Below the pieces are notes generated by a model. The model worked only from the letters and a program-made list of their open reading frames with translations. It did no database searches and was not told the DNA's origin. Shown here piece after piece: positions 1 to 8,793 of a DNA stretch of 64,000 nt. Location: the NCBI GenBank assembly GCA_035575135.1, contig DATLYE010000078.1, forward strand, positions 124,001 to 188,000, written 5' to 3'. Origin of the DNA: JANWXD01 sp035575135 (lineage in GTDB: Bacteria; Acidobacteriota; Terriglobia; Bryobacterales; Bryobacteraceae). The translations under genes were made by a program, and so were the position numbers. Position 1 is the first letter of the stretch, and each line of letters opens with the position of its first letter.

Positions 1-2
1 AG

Positions 3-770
3 CCTTCCGTCATGGACGGGCTTTTCGAAGTGCGGGTCCGCGCGCAAGCGGGCGCCGCCTCGGCCGAGCAGACATTCTATGTCTCCAAAGACGGCCGCAA
101 GATCCTCCAGGGTGCGGTCTACGACGTCAACGACAATCCGTTCCGCGAGAATCTGTCCAAGCTCAAGACGGGCGCGGACCCTTCCCTCGGCACGCCCGGA
201 GCTCCGGTGGTGCTCGTGTTGTTTAGCGACTTTCAATGCCCGTACTGCAGGGAAGAGGCGAAGATGCTACGCCAGCACTTGCTCGCCGCATACCCCAAGC
301 AAGTGCGCTTGTATTTCAAAGACTACCCGCTGGAAAGTATCCACCCGTGGGCGAAGGCGGCCGCCATCGCCGGGCGCTGCGTGTTCCGGCAAAGCGAGGC
401 TGCCTTCTGGGAGTATCACGACTGGGTTTATGAACATCAGAGCGAGCTGACGCCTGAGAACCTGAAGCAGAAGGTTCTCGCCTTTGCACAGGGTCGCAAC
501 ATTGATGCGTTACAGCTGAGCCGCTGCCTGGAGACACGCGCGACGGAGTCGGAAGTGGATGCCTCGATCGCCGAGGGCAGGTCTTTACAGGTCAACGCCA
601 CGCCCACCTTGTTCGTCAACGGCCGCCGCCTGGCTTCCCAGGTGAGTTGGCCGCAACTGAAGGCCATCATTGATTTCGAAATCGAATACCAGAAGACGGC
701 CAACAACGCCGGGGATACGTCCTGCTGCGAAGTGAAGCTGTCTTCCCCGTTCCAACCCGTTCCCAAATGA
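3..770 (+). CDS. DsbA-like thioredoxin-fold oxidoreductase (5' partial)
   Basis: This is a thiol-disulfide oxidoreductase of the DsbA/thioredoxin-4 type. The reading frame is open to the left edge of the window and the first visible residues already lie inside a folded domain, so the ATG at position 12 is probably internal and the true start lies upstream. Counting from that ATG, the redox motif CPYC is at residues 76-79 in the context FSDFQCPYC. A helical insertion follows, and near the C-terminus is the expected cis-proline loop ATPTLFVNG. The stop overlaps the start of the following M28 peptidase gene (ATGA), so the two are probably translationally coupled and exported together. Whether it acts as an oxidase or as an isomerase/reductase cannot be decided. 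Family assignment is firm; the exact start is unknown. Confidence 0.85.
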   Translation, partial: PSVMDGLFEVRVRAQAGAASAEQTFYVSKDGRKILQGAVYDVNDNPFRENLSKLKTGADPSLGTPGAPVVLVLFSDFQCPYCREEAKMLRQHLLAAYPKQVRLYFKDYPLESIHPWAKAAAIAGRCVFRQSEAAFWEYHDWVYEHQSELTPENLKQKVLAFAQGRNIDALQLSRCLETRATESEVDASIAEGRSLQVNATPTLFVNGRRLASQVSWPQLKAIIDFEIEYQKTANNAGDTSCCEVKLSSPFQPVPK

Positions 771-2587
771 AACCACGGATCCGAATCCGGCTTCACGCGG
801 CTGCATTGGCGGCCGCCTTGTCTTTACTCGGCGCCGAGCGCATTGATCCGCAGCGCTATCTGGAACACGTCAAGTATCTGGCTTCTCCGGAGTTGAAAGG
901 ACGCGGCTCGGGAACGCCGGAGCTGGACAAAGCGGCCGAATATATCGCGCGCCAGTTTCGGTTAGTGGGGCTTACGGCTCCGGGCCGCGATGGCTACTAC
1001 CAGCCCTTCCAGATGACCACCAGCGCCCGTTTGGGCCGCGGCAACCGTCTCGCCTACCGCGAAGGCGCCGTCACGCATGAGCTCAAGCTCGACGAGGACT
1101 TTCGTCCCCTCAGCTTCTCGGCCAGCGGACGAATCGAAGGCCCGCTGGTTTTTGCGGGCTACGGCATTACCGCGCCCGAGTACGGCTACGACGACTACGC
1201 CGGCTTGGACGTCAAAGACAAGCTCGTACTCATTCTCCGGCACGAGCCTCAGGAATTCGATGAGAAAAGCGTCTTCGGCGGCAAGGTCTACACGAGCCAC
1301 TCGCAATTTGAGAGCAAGGCCGTCAACGCGAAATTCCGCGGGGCCCGCGCGGTGTTGTTCGTCAGCGATCTCCACAATCATTCCGGTGAGGAGGACGCGC
1401 TGGAGAAATTCTCGGGGAGCGTCGGACCGGCCGGCCCCGGCATCCCTTTTGTCCAGGTGAAGGCTTCCGTGGCCGCGCGGTGGCTGGCGTTGGCGGGGAG
1501 GTCCCTCGAGGAACTGGGCAACTCCATTGACCGGGATCTGAAGCCGCACTCTTTCGCTCTCCCCGAGTCCCTGCGTATCCATTTGGAAGTGGACGTCGAA
1601 AAGGAAGTGCGTACCGTGCGGAACGTGCTCGGTTACTTGCCGGGCGCCACTGCGGAGCACCTGATCATCGGCGCTCATTACGACCACTTGGGACTCGGCT
1701 ACCAGTTCTCCATGGCGCCGTCCCTGGCGGGCACGCCTCACCTCGGCGCGGATGACAACGCCTCGGGCACCGCCGGCCTTATCGAGCTGGCGCGCTGGTT
1801 CGCCTCCCGCCCCCGGCCCAGGCGCGGCATCCTGTTTATCGCCTTCGCGGGTGAGGAGCATGGTCTGCTGGGTTCCAATTTCTACGCCAACAACCCGGTC
1901 CTGCCGCTCAAGGACGCCATAGCGATGCTCAACCTCGACATGATCGGCAGGCCCCGTGACAACAAAGTCTACGTCGGAGGGGTGGGGACCGGGACGGGCT
2001 TCCGGAGCTTGCTGGAGCAACTCAACGGCAACGGCTCCTCCAAACTCCAGCTCGATCTGTCCGAAGCCGGCGGCTACGGCTCGAGCGACCACTATTCCTT
2101 CACGCCCAAGCAGGTCCCCGTGCTGTTCTTTTTCTCCGGTCTGCACTCGGATTATCACAAGCCGAGCGACACCTGGGACAAGATTGACGCCCCGGCCGCC
2201 GCCCGCCTGCTGGACCTTGTGGCCGCTGTAGCCGAACGGCTCGCCGAGGCCCCCGAACGGCCGCAATTCGTCCGCGTTTCCGAGCCGCATCCCTTGCAGA
2301 CCGCCGGCGGCGGAGGGGGTTACGGCGCCTATTTCGGCAGCGTGCCCGACTTCGGTCAGACCTCCGGCGGCGTAAAGTTCGCCGATGTGCGTGACGGCTC
2401 TCCGGCGGCCCGCGCCGGCCTCCGCGCCGGAGACGTGCTGGTGGAATTCGACGGCAAGCCGATCGACAACTTGTACGACTTCACCTACGCGCTGCGCAGC
2501 CGCAAACCCGGCGACGAAGTCGTGGTCAAGGTACGCAGGGGCGCGGAGGTGATTACCGCCCGGGTTCGGCTCGAACAGCGCCGCTGA
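767..2587 (+). CDS. Secreted M28-family metallopeptidase with PA and C-terminal PDZ domains
   Basis: A zinc aminopeptidase-like M28 enzyme of 606 residues. A short basic, hydrophobic N-terminus ending around residue 22 looks like a signal peptide. A protease-associated (PA) domain lies roughly at residues 120-230. All five M28 metal or catalytic positions are visible: His in GAHYDHLG (about 303), Asp in GADDNASG (about 328), the Glu pair in AFAGEEHG (about 363), Asp in LNLDMIGR (about 391) and His in SDYHKPSDTWD (about 463). Residues 528-605 form a PDZ domain (SPAARAGLRAGDVLVEFDG). The PA-M28-PDZ order is common in soil bacteria. It starts inside the stop codon of the DsbA-like gene (ATGA), which may supply disulfides. 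The substrate is unknown; it probably trims peptides in the periplasm or outside the cell. Confidence 0.9.
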   Translation: MKPRIRIRLHAAALAAALSLLGAERIDPQRYLEHVKYLASPELKGRGSGTPELDKAAEYIARQFRLVGLTAPGRDGYYQPFQMTTSARLGRGNRLAYREGAVTHELKLDEDFRPLSFSASGRIEGPLVFAGYGITAPEYGYDDYAGLDVKDKLVLILRHEPQEFDEKSVFGGKVYTSHSQFESKAVNAKFRGARAVLFVSDLHNHSGEEDALEKFSGSVGPAGPGIPFVQVKASVAARWLALAGRSLEELGNSIDRDLKPHSFALPESLRIHLEVDVEKEVRTVRNVLGYLPGATAEHLIIGAHYDHLGLGYQFSMAPSLAGTPHLGADDNASGTAGLIELARWFASRPRPRRGILFIAFAGEEHGLLGSNFYANNPVLPLKDAIAMLNLDMIGRPRDNKVYVGGVGTGTGFRSLLEQLNGNGSSKLQLDLSEAGGYGSSDHYSFTPKQVPVLFFFSGLHSDYHKPSDTWDKIDAPAAARLLDLVAAVAERLAEAPERPQFVRVSEPHPLQTAGGGGGYGAYFGSVPDFGQTSGGVKFADVRDGSPAARAGLRAGDVLVEFDGKPIDNLYDFTYALRSRKPGDEVVVKVRRGAEVITARVRLEQRR

Positions 2588-2633
2588 GCCGAGCTAATCT
2601 CCGGCGCGGGCTGCGACGATTACTCCTAGGGCG

Positions 2634-3257
2634 ATGCAGCCTCGGAGCCAGATTCCGCCGGAGGGCCGCTGGGAACTCCCTCCGCTCATCTTGCACCCGT
2701 TCAGCGACGCCGCCGGTCCGGAACTGGTGGCCGATTCGGCGCGCTGCAGCCTCATCCTCCAGGGTCTGTTCGACAACGACGAGAATCTGTCGTTTGAAGA
2801 ACTCCGCCGCCGGGTCGTCCGGGGGCGCTATTACGAGATCAAGATGCTGTGCTATTTGGGTAAGGATCTGGCGCGCTGGACCGGTCAGTGTCTGGAGGTG
2901 GCGCAGCGCGACCGGGAGCTGTCTGCGTGGGGTCTGCGCGAAGAGAGCTTCGCCGTGCTCGTGGTGGATGACCCGCCGGCGGGGGTGCGCCGCAAACTGG
3001 AGAACTGGGGCGTCCTGGAACACCGTGCCATCTTTCGCCGCGCCTTTGGCTTGAACGCGCTCTTTCAAGATCCGCCGGCGCCGGCCGTGCTTTCCGAAAA
3101 CTTCATCTTCCACCATTACCGCTTCGCGGATGCGCTGTACCGCTGCCGGCTGGAAGCGGTGGATTTTCCCCGTCTCCCGGGCGCGAATTTTCACTTCGAA
3201 CTTTACGCCTCCGCCGAATACGCCCGCCTCTTGGAGGAGGGCTGGGCCGAGCAGTGA
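2634..3257 (+). CDS. Conserved hypothetical protein, 207 aa
   Basis: A soluble-looking protein with no signal peptide and no membrane segment. I do not recognise a family. It is rich in charged and aromatic residues, with central segments such as NDENLSFEELRRRVVRGRYYE and a C-terminal half containing FHHYRFADALYRC. The start at 2634 follows the M28 gene by 46 nt. There is no strong Shine-Dalgarno, but a TAG-rich stretch (CTCCTAGGGCG) lies just before it. GC bias at third codon positions and the lack of competing frames support it as real. It lies immediately upstream of the tRNA-Cys promoter. Confidence 0.6.
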   Translation: MQPRSQIPPEGRWELPPLILHPFSDAAGPELVADSARCSLILQGLFDNDENLSFEELRRRVVRGRYYEIKMLCYLGKDLARWTGQCLEVAQRDRELSAWGLREESFAVLVVDDPPAGVRRKLENWGVLEHRAIFRRAFGLNALFQDPPAPAVLSENFIFHHYRFADALYRCRLEAVDFPRLPGANFHFELYASAEYARLLEEGWAEQ

Positions 3258-3273
3258 CGCCTCCAGGCTCGCA

Positions 3274-3303
3274 TTGACTTTGCGCGGCCCTGCGCGCTAT
3301 CTT
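3274..3303 (+). promoter_or_regulatory. Sigma70-type promoter for tRNA-Cys
   Basis: TTGACT (3274-3279), an 18-nt spacer, then TATCTT (3298-3303). Predicted transcription start is about 3310, some 19 nt before the mature tRNA. The position between a stop codon and a tRNA gene fits an autonomous tRNA promoter. Prediction only. Confidence 0.55.
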
Positions 3304-3328
3304 CCGTAGTGGAGGCATTCCTCAGGGT

Positions 3329-3403
<75 letters not shown>

Positions 3404-3466
3404 GCTCTTCCGCACGGGGCTAACCGGGCCCTCTCCGGCCCCTACAAAGGTCTCCTCTCGACAGAC

Positions 3467-4294
3467 TCACTCGCAATGCACCGAACGCGTCACGACGCGC
3501 TCCTTTAGGGCCGCATCGAGAAACGTGATCGTGACCGTAGCCACGCCCTTGGCGTTGCAGTGAACCAGAACGCCGCCGGCGCCTGCCAGATTGGATACCG
3601 TGCACGTGGCCGTGGCCGCAGGGGCTACCCCGCATTTTGTCACCACTGTTCCGAATCCGGTCGAGATTCGCTGCGGCTTGCATATGGCAAACCGGTAGTC
3701 GGAGGATTTGCAGGAGCCGCGTGTAGAAATCTGGGTGCCCTCGAACATTCCCGAGGTCACCACGCCCCGGGCCCGCCAGCTCACGGAGCCGCCGGAAAAC
3801 TCGTCGTACCCCTCCTCCCGCTTGCCGAGCAGCACGGCCAGAGGTGCTTCGCCCAGATCGCTGAGCAGCGGAAAATAAACCTCGAGCCCCAACGTCTCCT
3901 CCAGCACCTGCCTGCTGCGGAGAACGACGCCGCGGTTCGGGACGCCGAACCTGGCGACCGAGGCAGGGTGGAAGTCGCCGGGAAAGGTCCTAATCGTGAT
4001 GGGCCCGGTGATCTGGCCGTTCGGCAGTTGGAACGACGGCAAGTAGAGCGCCAGCAGCTCGATGCTGAAGGTGAGACCTCCCGGATCGAATGCGCGCACG
4101 TAGGTTCCGCGCAGCCCGTCCGGAATCGCGACCACCCCGCCTCCCAACCTCGCAGGGAAGATGATCTCGACATCGCCATTGTTGACCTTCACCCAGGCCG
4201 CATTTGGCGGAAGAGGGGGTCGTAGCAACTGGGGTTGCGCAGCTGCGGGCAGCGTCCATAGAGACACCACGGCTGCAAAATGGACGATTCTCAT
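3467..4294 (-). CDS. Secreted hypothetical protein with C-terminal cysteine cluster
   Basis: A 275-residue protein that I cannot assign to a family. The start at 4294 is preferred over an upstream in-frame codon because a near-perfect Shine-Dalgarno (AAGGAGG at 4301-4307) lies 6 nt before it and because the protein then begins directly with a signal peptide (MRIVHFAAVVSLW...PAAAQ). The mature part looks beta-rich. The C-terminal third has several Cys residues, possibly forming disulfides. The pattern resembles acidobacterial extracellular proteins of the uncharacterised secreted carbohydrate-surface type, but that is a guess. Base composition just upstream is much more AT-rich than its neighbours, consistent with its own promoter. 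Confidence 0.65.
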   Translation of the reverse strand: MRIVHFAAVVSLWTLPAAAQPQLLRPPLPPNAAWVKVNNGDVEIIFPARLGGGVVAIPDGLRGTYVRAFDPGGLTFSIELLALYLPSFQLPNGQITGPITIRTFPGDFHPASVARFGVPNRGVVLRSRQVLEETLGLEVYFPLLSDLGEAPLAVLLGKREEGYDEFSGGSVSWRARGVVTSGMFEGTQISTRGSCKSSDYRFAICKPQRISTGFGTVVTKCGVAPAATATCTVSNLAGAGGVLVHCNAKGVATVTITFLDAALKERVVTRSVHCE

Positions 4295-4493
4295 GTTCGC
4301 CCTCCTTGGCCCCAATGTTAACTTTAGATATCACAAGTTGCAAGGATTATTTTTGTTTTGAATGACATTTGGTGGTGGGTAACTCACAGATTCTACGATT
4401 TTGTATAACTGCAGTAAAAGAGGAATTCTTAAAGTGTTGAAAGCGGAGCGCTAGAGTGGCAAGTTTTCGCTTCGCACAGGAAGTTTCTGGAGC

Positions 4494-4892
4494 CTACTCC
4501 TCGAAACGGTTGCGAAGTTGTGGGGGGAGCCTCGGGCAAAGAGTTGCGGGTGGCGGGAACAAGCGCCTCCGGATCCGGGCGATCGAGTCATACGCCCAAT
4601 CTCGCCACGCGCGCGGGACCCGGCCTAGCAGCACTGCGGCGAATACCCAGAAGCCCCCCAGGCGGCGCAAAACGTACACGACCGCGTCGGACCGCATGTA
4701 GACGTCGCCGCCCTCTGTTTGCACGACCAGGCTGTCGGGTAAACGCGCGGCCTCGCGGGACGAGAAGGACTGGGCAAACGTTTTTCCGCCGAGCGGCGCG
4801 AAGCGAAAGCGGGCTCGCTTGTCCCGCGAGGCCGTGAACCGCACCAGCCAGTGGCACAGGCCGCAGCTGCCGTCGTAAAACAGGCGTTCCAC
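4494..4892 (-). CDS. DCC-family thiol-disulfide oxidoreductase-like protein (DUF393)
   Basis: A 132-residue protein with the hallmark N-terminal motif YDGSCGLC (Cys 10 and Cys 13), which defines the DCC (DUF393) family, a thioredoxin-like group with the CxxC redox pair close to the N-terminus. The rest contains the family's conserved region with SLVVQ and SDAVVYVLRRLGG, and a Trp/Arg-rich helical tail. It lies 12 nt downstream of the TIM-barrel isomerase gene on the same strand, so the two are probably co-transcribed. The physiological partner is unknown. Confidence 0.85.
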   Translation of the reverse strand: MERLFYDGSCGLCHWLVRFTASRDKRARFRFAPLGGKTFAQSFSSREAARLPDSLVVQTEGGDVYMRSDAVVYVLRRLGGFWVFAAVLLGRVPRAWRDWAYDSIARIRRRLFPPPATLCPRLPPQLRNRFEE

Positions 4893-4904
4893 GGCCTCCG
4901 CGTT

Positions 4905-5753
4905 TCAGGCGCGCATCTTGCGGATCGCAGCCAGACAGCGCTCCACGGTCTCCAGGGGCGGGTAGGTGCTGCCTTCCTGTTCGATGAGATAGTATTGAAC
5001 CCCGCCGACGCGCTCGGCCGCCTCGAAGATTTGCTTCCAGGGCGCCGCTCCCTCGCCGAACAGCACGCGGTAACCTTTGTTGGGATCCGGCGACCAGTCT
5101 TTGCAGTGGATGGACGTGATGCGCCCCGGGTTCTGCTCGATCCATTTCACCGGATCGCCGCCGGCCTCCAGGCACGTGCCCACATCCAACTGGAGCGTGA
5201 TGTCCCGGCCGGTATGCTGCGCCAGCACCTCGATGGGGCGAACGCCCTCAAGCGGGCGGAACTCGACCTGGTGGTTGTGGAAGCCGGCCCGCAGTCCTGC
5301 GGGCTTCATTTTCTCGGCCGCTTGATTCAGCCGTTCGGCCACTCTCTTCCAGCCATCCAGGTTTTCCACCTTGCCTGCACTGGCCATGATGACGTAGCCG
5401 CTGCCCAGAATCGTGTTCAGCTCGATCGCGCGGTCCACGCCGTCGCCCTCGAAGGCGCGGGGGCTGTTGTGCGTCGAGTAACAGCGGATGCCCAGATCGT
5501 CGAGCAGCTTTCGCACTTCCTTCGCATAGTCCGGCGTCCACTGGAAGTAAGGGGCGAAAAACTCCACTCCCTCGTAGCCCATCTTGGCCACCGCTCGCAC
5601 GGTGGCGGGCAGGTCCTTGGCCAGATCCTGCCGCACGGAGTACAGCTCAAGGCCGATCGGGATCTTCTTATAACCCTGAGCGGCGAAAGCCAGCGGCCCT
5701 GCGGCCGTGACCCTAAGAAAGGATCGTCGAGAAATGCGGTTGTCGGTTGTCAT
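4905..5753 (-). CDS. Tat-exported sugar phosphate isomerase/epimerase-like TIM-barrel protein
   Basis: A xylose-isomerase-like (AP endonuclease 2 fold) TIM barrel of 282 residues. The N-terminus carries a twin-arginine signal (SRRSFLR, residues 8-14) followed by a hydrophobic stretch, implying folded export with a bound metal. Candidate metal-binding positions are in GFHNHQVEF, LQLDVGTC, SIHCKDW and the final YLIEQEGS glutamate. GGAG sits 7 nt before the start. Such exported isomerase-like proteins are abundant in Acidobacteria and Planctomycetes. The substrate is unknown; many relatives act on keto-sugars or inositol derivatives. A paralogue lies at 24503-25324. Confidence 0.85.
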   Translation of the reverse strand: MTTDNRISRRSFLRVTAAGPLAFAAQGYKKIPIGLELYSVRQDLAKDLPATVRAVAKMGYEGVEFFAPYFQWTPDYAKEVRKLLDDLGIRCYSTHNSPRAFEGDGVDRAIELNTILGSGYVIMASAGKVENLDGWKRVAERLNQAAEKMKPAGLRAGFHNHQVEFRPLEGVRPIEVLAQHTGRDITLQLDVGTCLEAGGDPVKWIEQNPGRITSIHCKDWSPDPNKGYRVLFGEGAAPWKQIFEAAERVGGVQYYLIEQEGSTYPPLETVERCLAAIRKMRA

Positions 5754-5868
5754 ATCTCAGCTCCGTGTTGAGAATTCCGAAAAACGAGAACGAAGTGGGA
5801 GCCCCGCGCAGCATCGCAGCTCCCACCCACCACATCGGGCTGCAGCTCCTGCGGGCAATCACTGCCCC

Positions 5869-7326
5869 TCAGCCTGCAGGCCGTCCTTCCGTATCGTACA
5901 TCTCCACGGGACCGTACTTTTCCAGCACGCTGCGGATCTTCGCTCCATCGCCGACCGCCACGATCTGCAGCGTCTCCGGAACCAGATACTTGCGCGCCAC
6001 CGCCTGGACGTCGGCCGCCGTCACCGCCATAATTCTGGCCGGGTACGTGTCCCAGTAGTCCTCGGGAAACCCGTACAGCTTCCGCGTGATGGCGTAGCTG
6101 AGCACCTCTTCAGGCCGCTCCAGCGACAGCGCAAACGCCGCCACCACCGCACGCTTGGCTTCTTCCAGTTCCGCCTCGGGTACCGGCTCTTCCCGAATCC
6201 GGCGAATCTCCCGGAGGAATTCCGTCATGGCGCCGTCGGTGACCTCGGTGCGCATGTCGCCGCCGGCACGCCACGGGCCGGGGTACTTTCCGGCACTGAA
6301 AAAGCTGTAGACGCCGTAAGTGTATCCTTTTTCTTCTCGCAGGTTCAGGAACAGCCGTGCAGCAGGTCCGCCGCCCACAATCCGGTTCATCACGACCATG
6401 GGAATATAGTCCGGACTGCGGCGGTCAATGGCGATGTTCCCCATCGCCACCGTCGTCTGGACCGAATTGGGTCGGTTCACCAGGTAGATGCGTTTTGCGG
6501 CGGCCGGTTTGGGATGGGGCGGCAGCGTCTCTTGAAGCTCGGTCTTCTTCCACGCCGCCAGCCACTTGTTGAGCTTAGGGATCAGTTCGGAGGCTCGTAC
6601 ATCGCCCGCGATGCCGAGGATCGCGTTTTGCGGCGCGTAGCGCGCCCGGTGCCACGCTGCAAGATCCTCGGGTTTCACCGCGTCGAGCGACTGCACCGTA
6701 GGCGAGATCACCGCCGCGGGATGGTCTCCGTAGACGGCGCGGTTGAAGCGTTCCTGAGCCAGAAACCCCGGCGAAGCGCGCTGCTGGCGAAGCTGAACCT
6801 TACGGCGTTCCTTGAGATTTTTGAGTTCCTCGGCCGGAAACGAAGGGTTGAGCAGCACATCCGTGAACAGCCCGAACCATTCTTCGAAGTTGTCACTCAG
6901 GCCCGAGGCCGATACGACGGCCTCCGGGGAGCCGAAGCCCGCCGAGGCGCCCAGACCCGCCCCCATCCGCTCGATTTCTTCGGCGATCTGCCGGCTGGTG
7001 CGTGTTTTCGTCCCTTCCCGCAGCATCTCCGCCGTCAGGCCGGCCAGGCCCGGCATATCTTTCGGATCGTAGAGTCCGCCCGCGCCGCTGATCAGCAACT
7101 GCAGCGTTACGGTTGGAAAACGGTGATCCTCCATGATCAGCACGGTGAGCCCGTTGTCGAGCTTGGCTTCCACCGGCCGGGGCAGTTTCACGCGCAGAAT
7201 TTCTTTGGAAACCGGCGCCCGGTTTTTCCGTTCGATCTTGCTGACCGGGACCGCCTTAGTTTCCGGCCCCGGTACCTGCGAGAGGCCGAGCGTGACTGCA
7301 AGGAACAACAGGTGAGCGCGTCTCAT
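5869..7326 (-). CDS. M16-family peptidase homologue, non-catalytic partner
   Basis: A 485-residue M16 (pitrilysin-like) two-domain protein with an N-terminal signal-like segment. The zinc motif HxxEH is missing: the aligned position reads GLAGLTAEML, with glycine where the first His should be and no second His. It keeps the partner-subunit signature in the C-terminal half, LREEKGYTYGVYS, whose Arg/Tyr pair normally contacts substrate. This is the arrangement of heterodimeric M16B proteases, in which one subunit carries zinc and the other completes the substrate cavity. The catalytic partner lies 16 nt upstream on the same strand, so the pair probably forms one periplasmic enzyme. Confidence 0.88.
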   Translation of the reverse strand: MRRAHLLFLAVTLGLSQVPGPETKAVPVSKIERKNRAPVSKEILRVKLPRPVEAKLDNGLTVLIMEDHRFPTVTLQLLISGAGGLYDPKDMPGLAGLTAEMLREGTKTRTSRQIAEEIERMGAGLGASAGFGSPEAVVSASGLSDNFEEWFGLFTDVLLNPSFPAEELKNLKERRKVQLRQQRASPGFLAQERFNRAVYGDHPAAVISPTVQSLDAVKPEDLAAWHRARYAPQNAILGIAGDVRASELIPKLNKWLAAWKKTELQETLPPHPKPAAAKRIYLVNRPNSVQTTVAMGNIAIDRRSPDYIPMVVMNRIVGGGPAARLFLNLREEKGYTYGVYSFFSAGKYPGPWRAGGDMRTEVTDGAMTEFLREIRRIREEPVPEAELEEAKRAVVAAFALSLERPEEVLSYAITRKLYGFPEDYWDTYPARIMAVTAADVQAVARKYLVPETLQIVAVGDGAKIRSVLEKYGPVEMYDTEGRPAG

Positions 7327-7342
7327 GGCGCATTTCCCCCTT

Positions 7343-8704
7343 TCACGGTGCGGTCGCAGCCGAGGCTGCCTTCGGTACCGTGATCACCACGGTCCGGTTC
7401 GTGTCTTTCAGATACGTCTGGGCAACCCGCTGGAGATCGCTCTTGGTGATCCTGTTCACCTTTTCCTCGATAGTGTTGATCAAGCCCGGGTCGTTGTAAT
7501 ATACGGCATACTGCCCGATCAGAATGGCGCGGGAAAGAGTGCTGCGTAAAGACTGGGCCCGCTGCCGCCGCAGTTGCATCCGCACCTTTTCGAGTTCCCA
7601 GTCCGCCACCGGCTCCTTCTTGGTGCGCTCGATCTCTTCGTAGACCAGTTTCTCGATCTCCTCGAGATTCGTCCCCGGCCGCGCCATGACCGTCACCGAC
7701 CACAACGACGGTCCGCGCCGCTGTTGTGCGCCGCCGAACACAGCTACGGCCACCTGCCGTTCCTTCACCAGCTTTTGATAGAGGCGCGAGGACTGTCCCC
7801 CCAACAGGACATCGCCGAGCACGTCCATGGCGTACCAGTCCGGGGTATTCCCGGGCGGAATCTTGTAGACGATGTCCAGACGCGGCGTGCGGGCGAAGGC
7901 ATCCTCCAGCTTCTTACGCCGTTCGCCTTTCTGCTCCGGTTCGGCCATGTCCGGCTCCCGCGGCGGCGGCTGCGAAGGGATCCCCTCGAAATACTTCCGG
8001 ATCTTCGCCAGAGCTTCCTCGGTTTTGAAATCCCCCACCAGCGTCAACACGGCATTGTTCGGAGCGTAGTAGGTCTTGAAAAACTGGGCGACGTCTTCGA
8101 GCGTGGCGGCGTTCAAATCCTCCATGGATCCGATGGTCGAGTGCTTGTAAGCGAAGTTGTCGTAAGCCGTCTCCAGAATCGCCTCAAACGTTTTGCCGTA
8201 GGGCTGGTTGTCCACGCGCAGCCGGCGCTCCTCCTGGACTGCGTGGCGCTGGTTGTCCAGGTTGGCCTGGTTGATCACCAGCGAGCGCATACGGTCCGCC
8301 TCGAGGAACAGACCGAGGTCGAGCTGGTTCGCCGGAAGGGTTTCGAAATAGTTCGTCCGGTCCGCGTTGGTGGTTCCGTTCATGTTGCCGCCGTTGTTCT
8401 CGATCAGAATAAAGTGCTCCCCCTTGCCCACGTTTTCCGATCCCTGGAACATCATGTGTTCGAACAGGTGGGCAAAACCCGTGCGGCCCGGCCGCTCATC
8501 GCGGGAACCTACGTTGTAGGTCACACAAATCGAGTACGTCGGCGCGGCATGATCTTCGGAAAGGATGACGCGCAAGCCGTTCTTGAGCTTGAATTCCTTG
8601 AAGGCGATCCGGATCGGCTTGGGTTTCGCCGTCTGCGCCAGCAAGCCGGCGGTGACACAAACCGCCAGGCAAAGCCCGGCGGCCAAGAATACCCTGCGGT
8701 TCAT
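7343..8704 (-). CDS. M16-family zinc metallopeptidase, catalytic subunit
   Basis: A 453-residue secreted M16 peptidase. The start at 8704 is chosen because GGGAGG lies about 7 nt upstream and the protein then starts with a clear signal peptide (MNRRVFLAAGLCLAVCV...). A longer open frame extends upstream but would run across the neighbouring peroxidase gene. The inverted zinc motif HLFEH is present after RTGFA, with the downstream zinc-ligand Glu in the helix region around HAVQEERR. Family context implies degradation of short unfolded peptides. The non-catalytic partner follows after 16 nt, so the two are expected to be co-translated and to assemble. Confidence 0.92.
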   Translation of the reverse strand: MNRRVFLAAGLCLAVCVTAGLLAQTAKPKPIRIAFKEFKLKNGLRVILSEDHAAPTYSICVTYNVGSRDERPGRTGFAHLFEHMMFQGSENVGKGEHFILIENNGGNMNGTTNADRTNYFETLPANQLDLGLFLEADRMRSLVINQANLDNQRHAVQEERRLRVDNQPYGKTFEAILETAYDNFAYKHSTIGSMEDLNAATLEDVAQFFKTYYAPNNAVLTLVGDFKTEEALAKIRKYFEGIPSQPPPREPDMAEPEQKGERRKKLEDAFARTPRLDIVYKIPPGNTPDWYAMDVLGDVLLGGQSSRLYQKLVKERQVAVAVFGGAQQRRGPSLWSVTVMARPGTNLEEIEKLVYEEIERTKKEPVADWELEKVRMQLRRQRAQSLRSTLSRAILIGQYAVYYNDPGLINTIEEKVNRITKSDLQRVAQTYLKDTNRTVVITVPKAASAATAP

Positions 8705-8793
8705 GTAAACACCTCCCGACGACCTCCTACAGGTGTCTGCTGTGGCCGTCGCACCCCTGATTCTCCTCGAATCCGGCCCCGGGGCGCAAGATC

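Noticed and set aside
4315..4343. TTGCAA-N17-TAACAT promoter for the secreted protein at 3467-4294
   Set aside because: It would start transcription on the Shine-Dalgarno, which has to be part of the mRNA; the match is weak.
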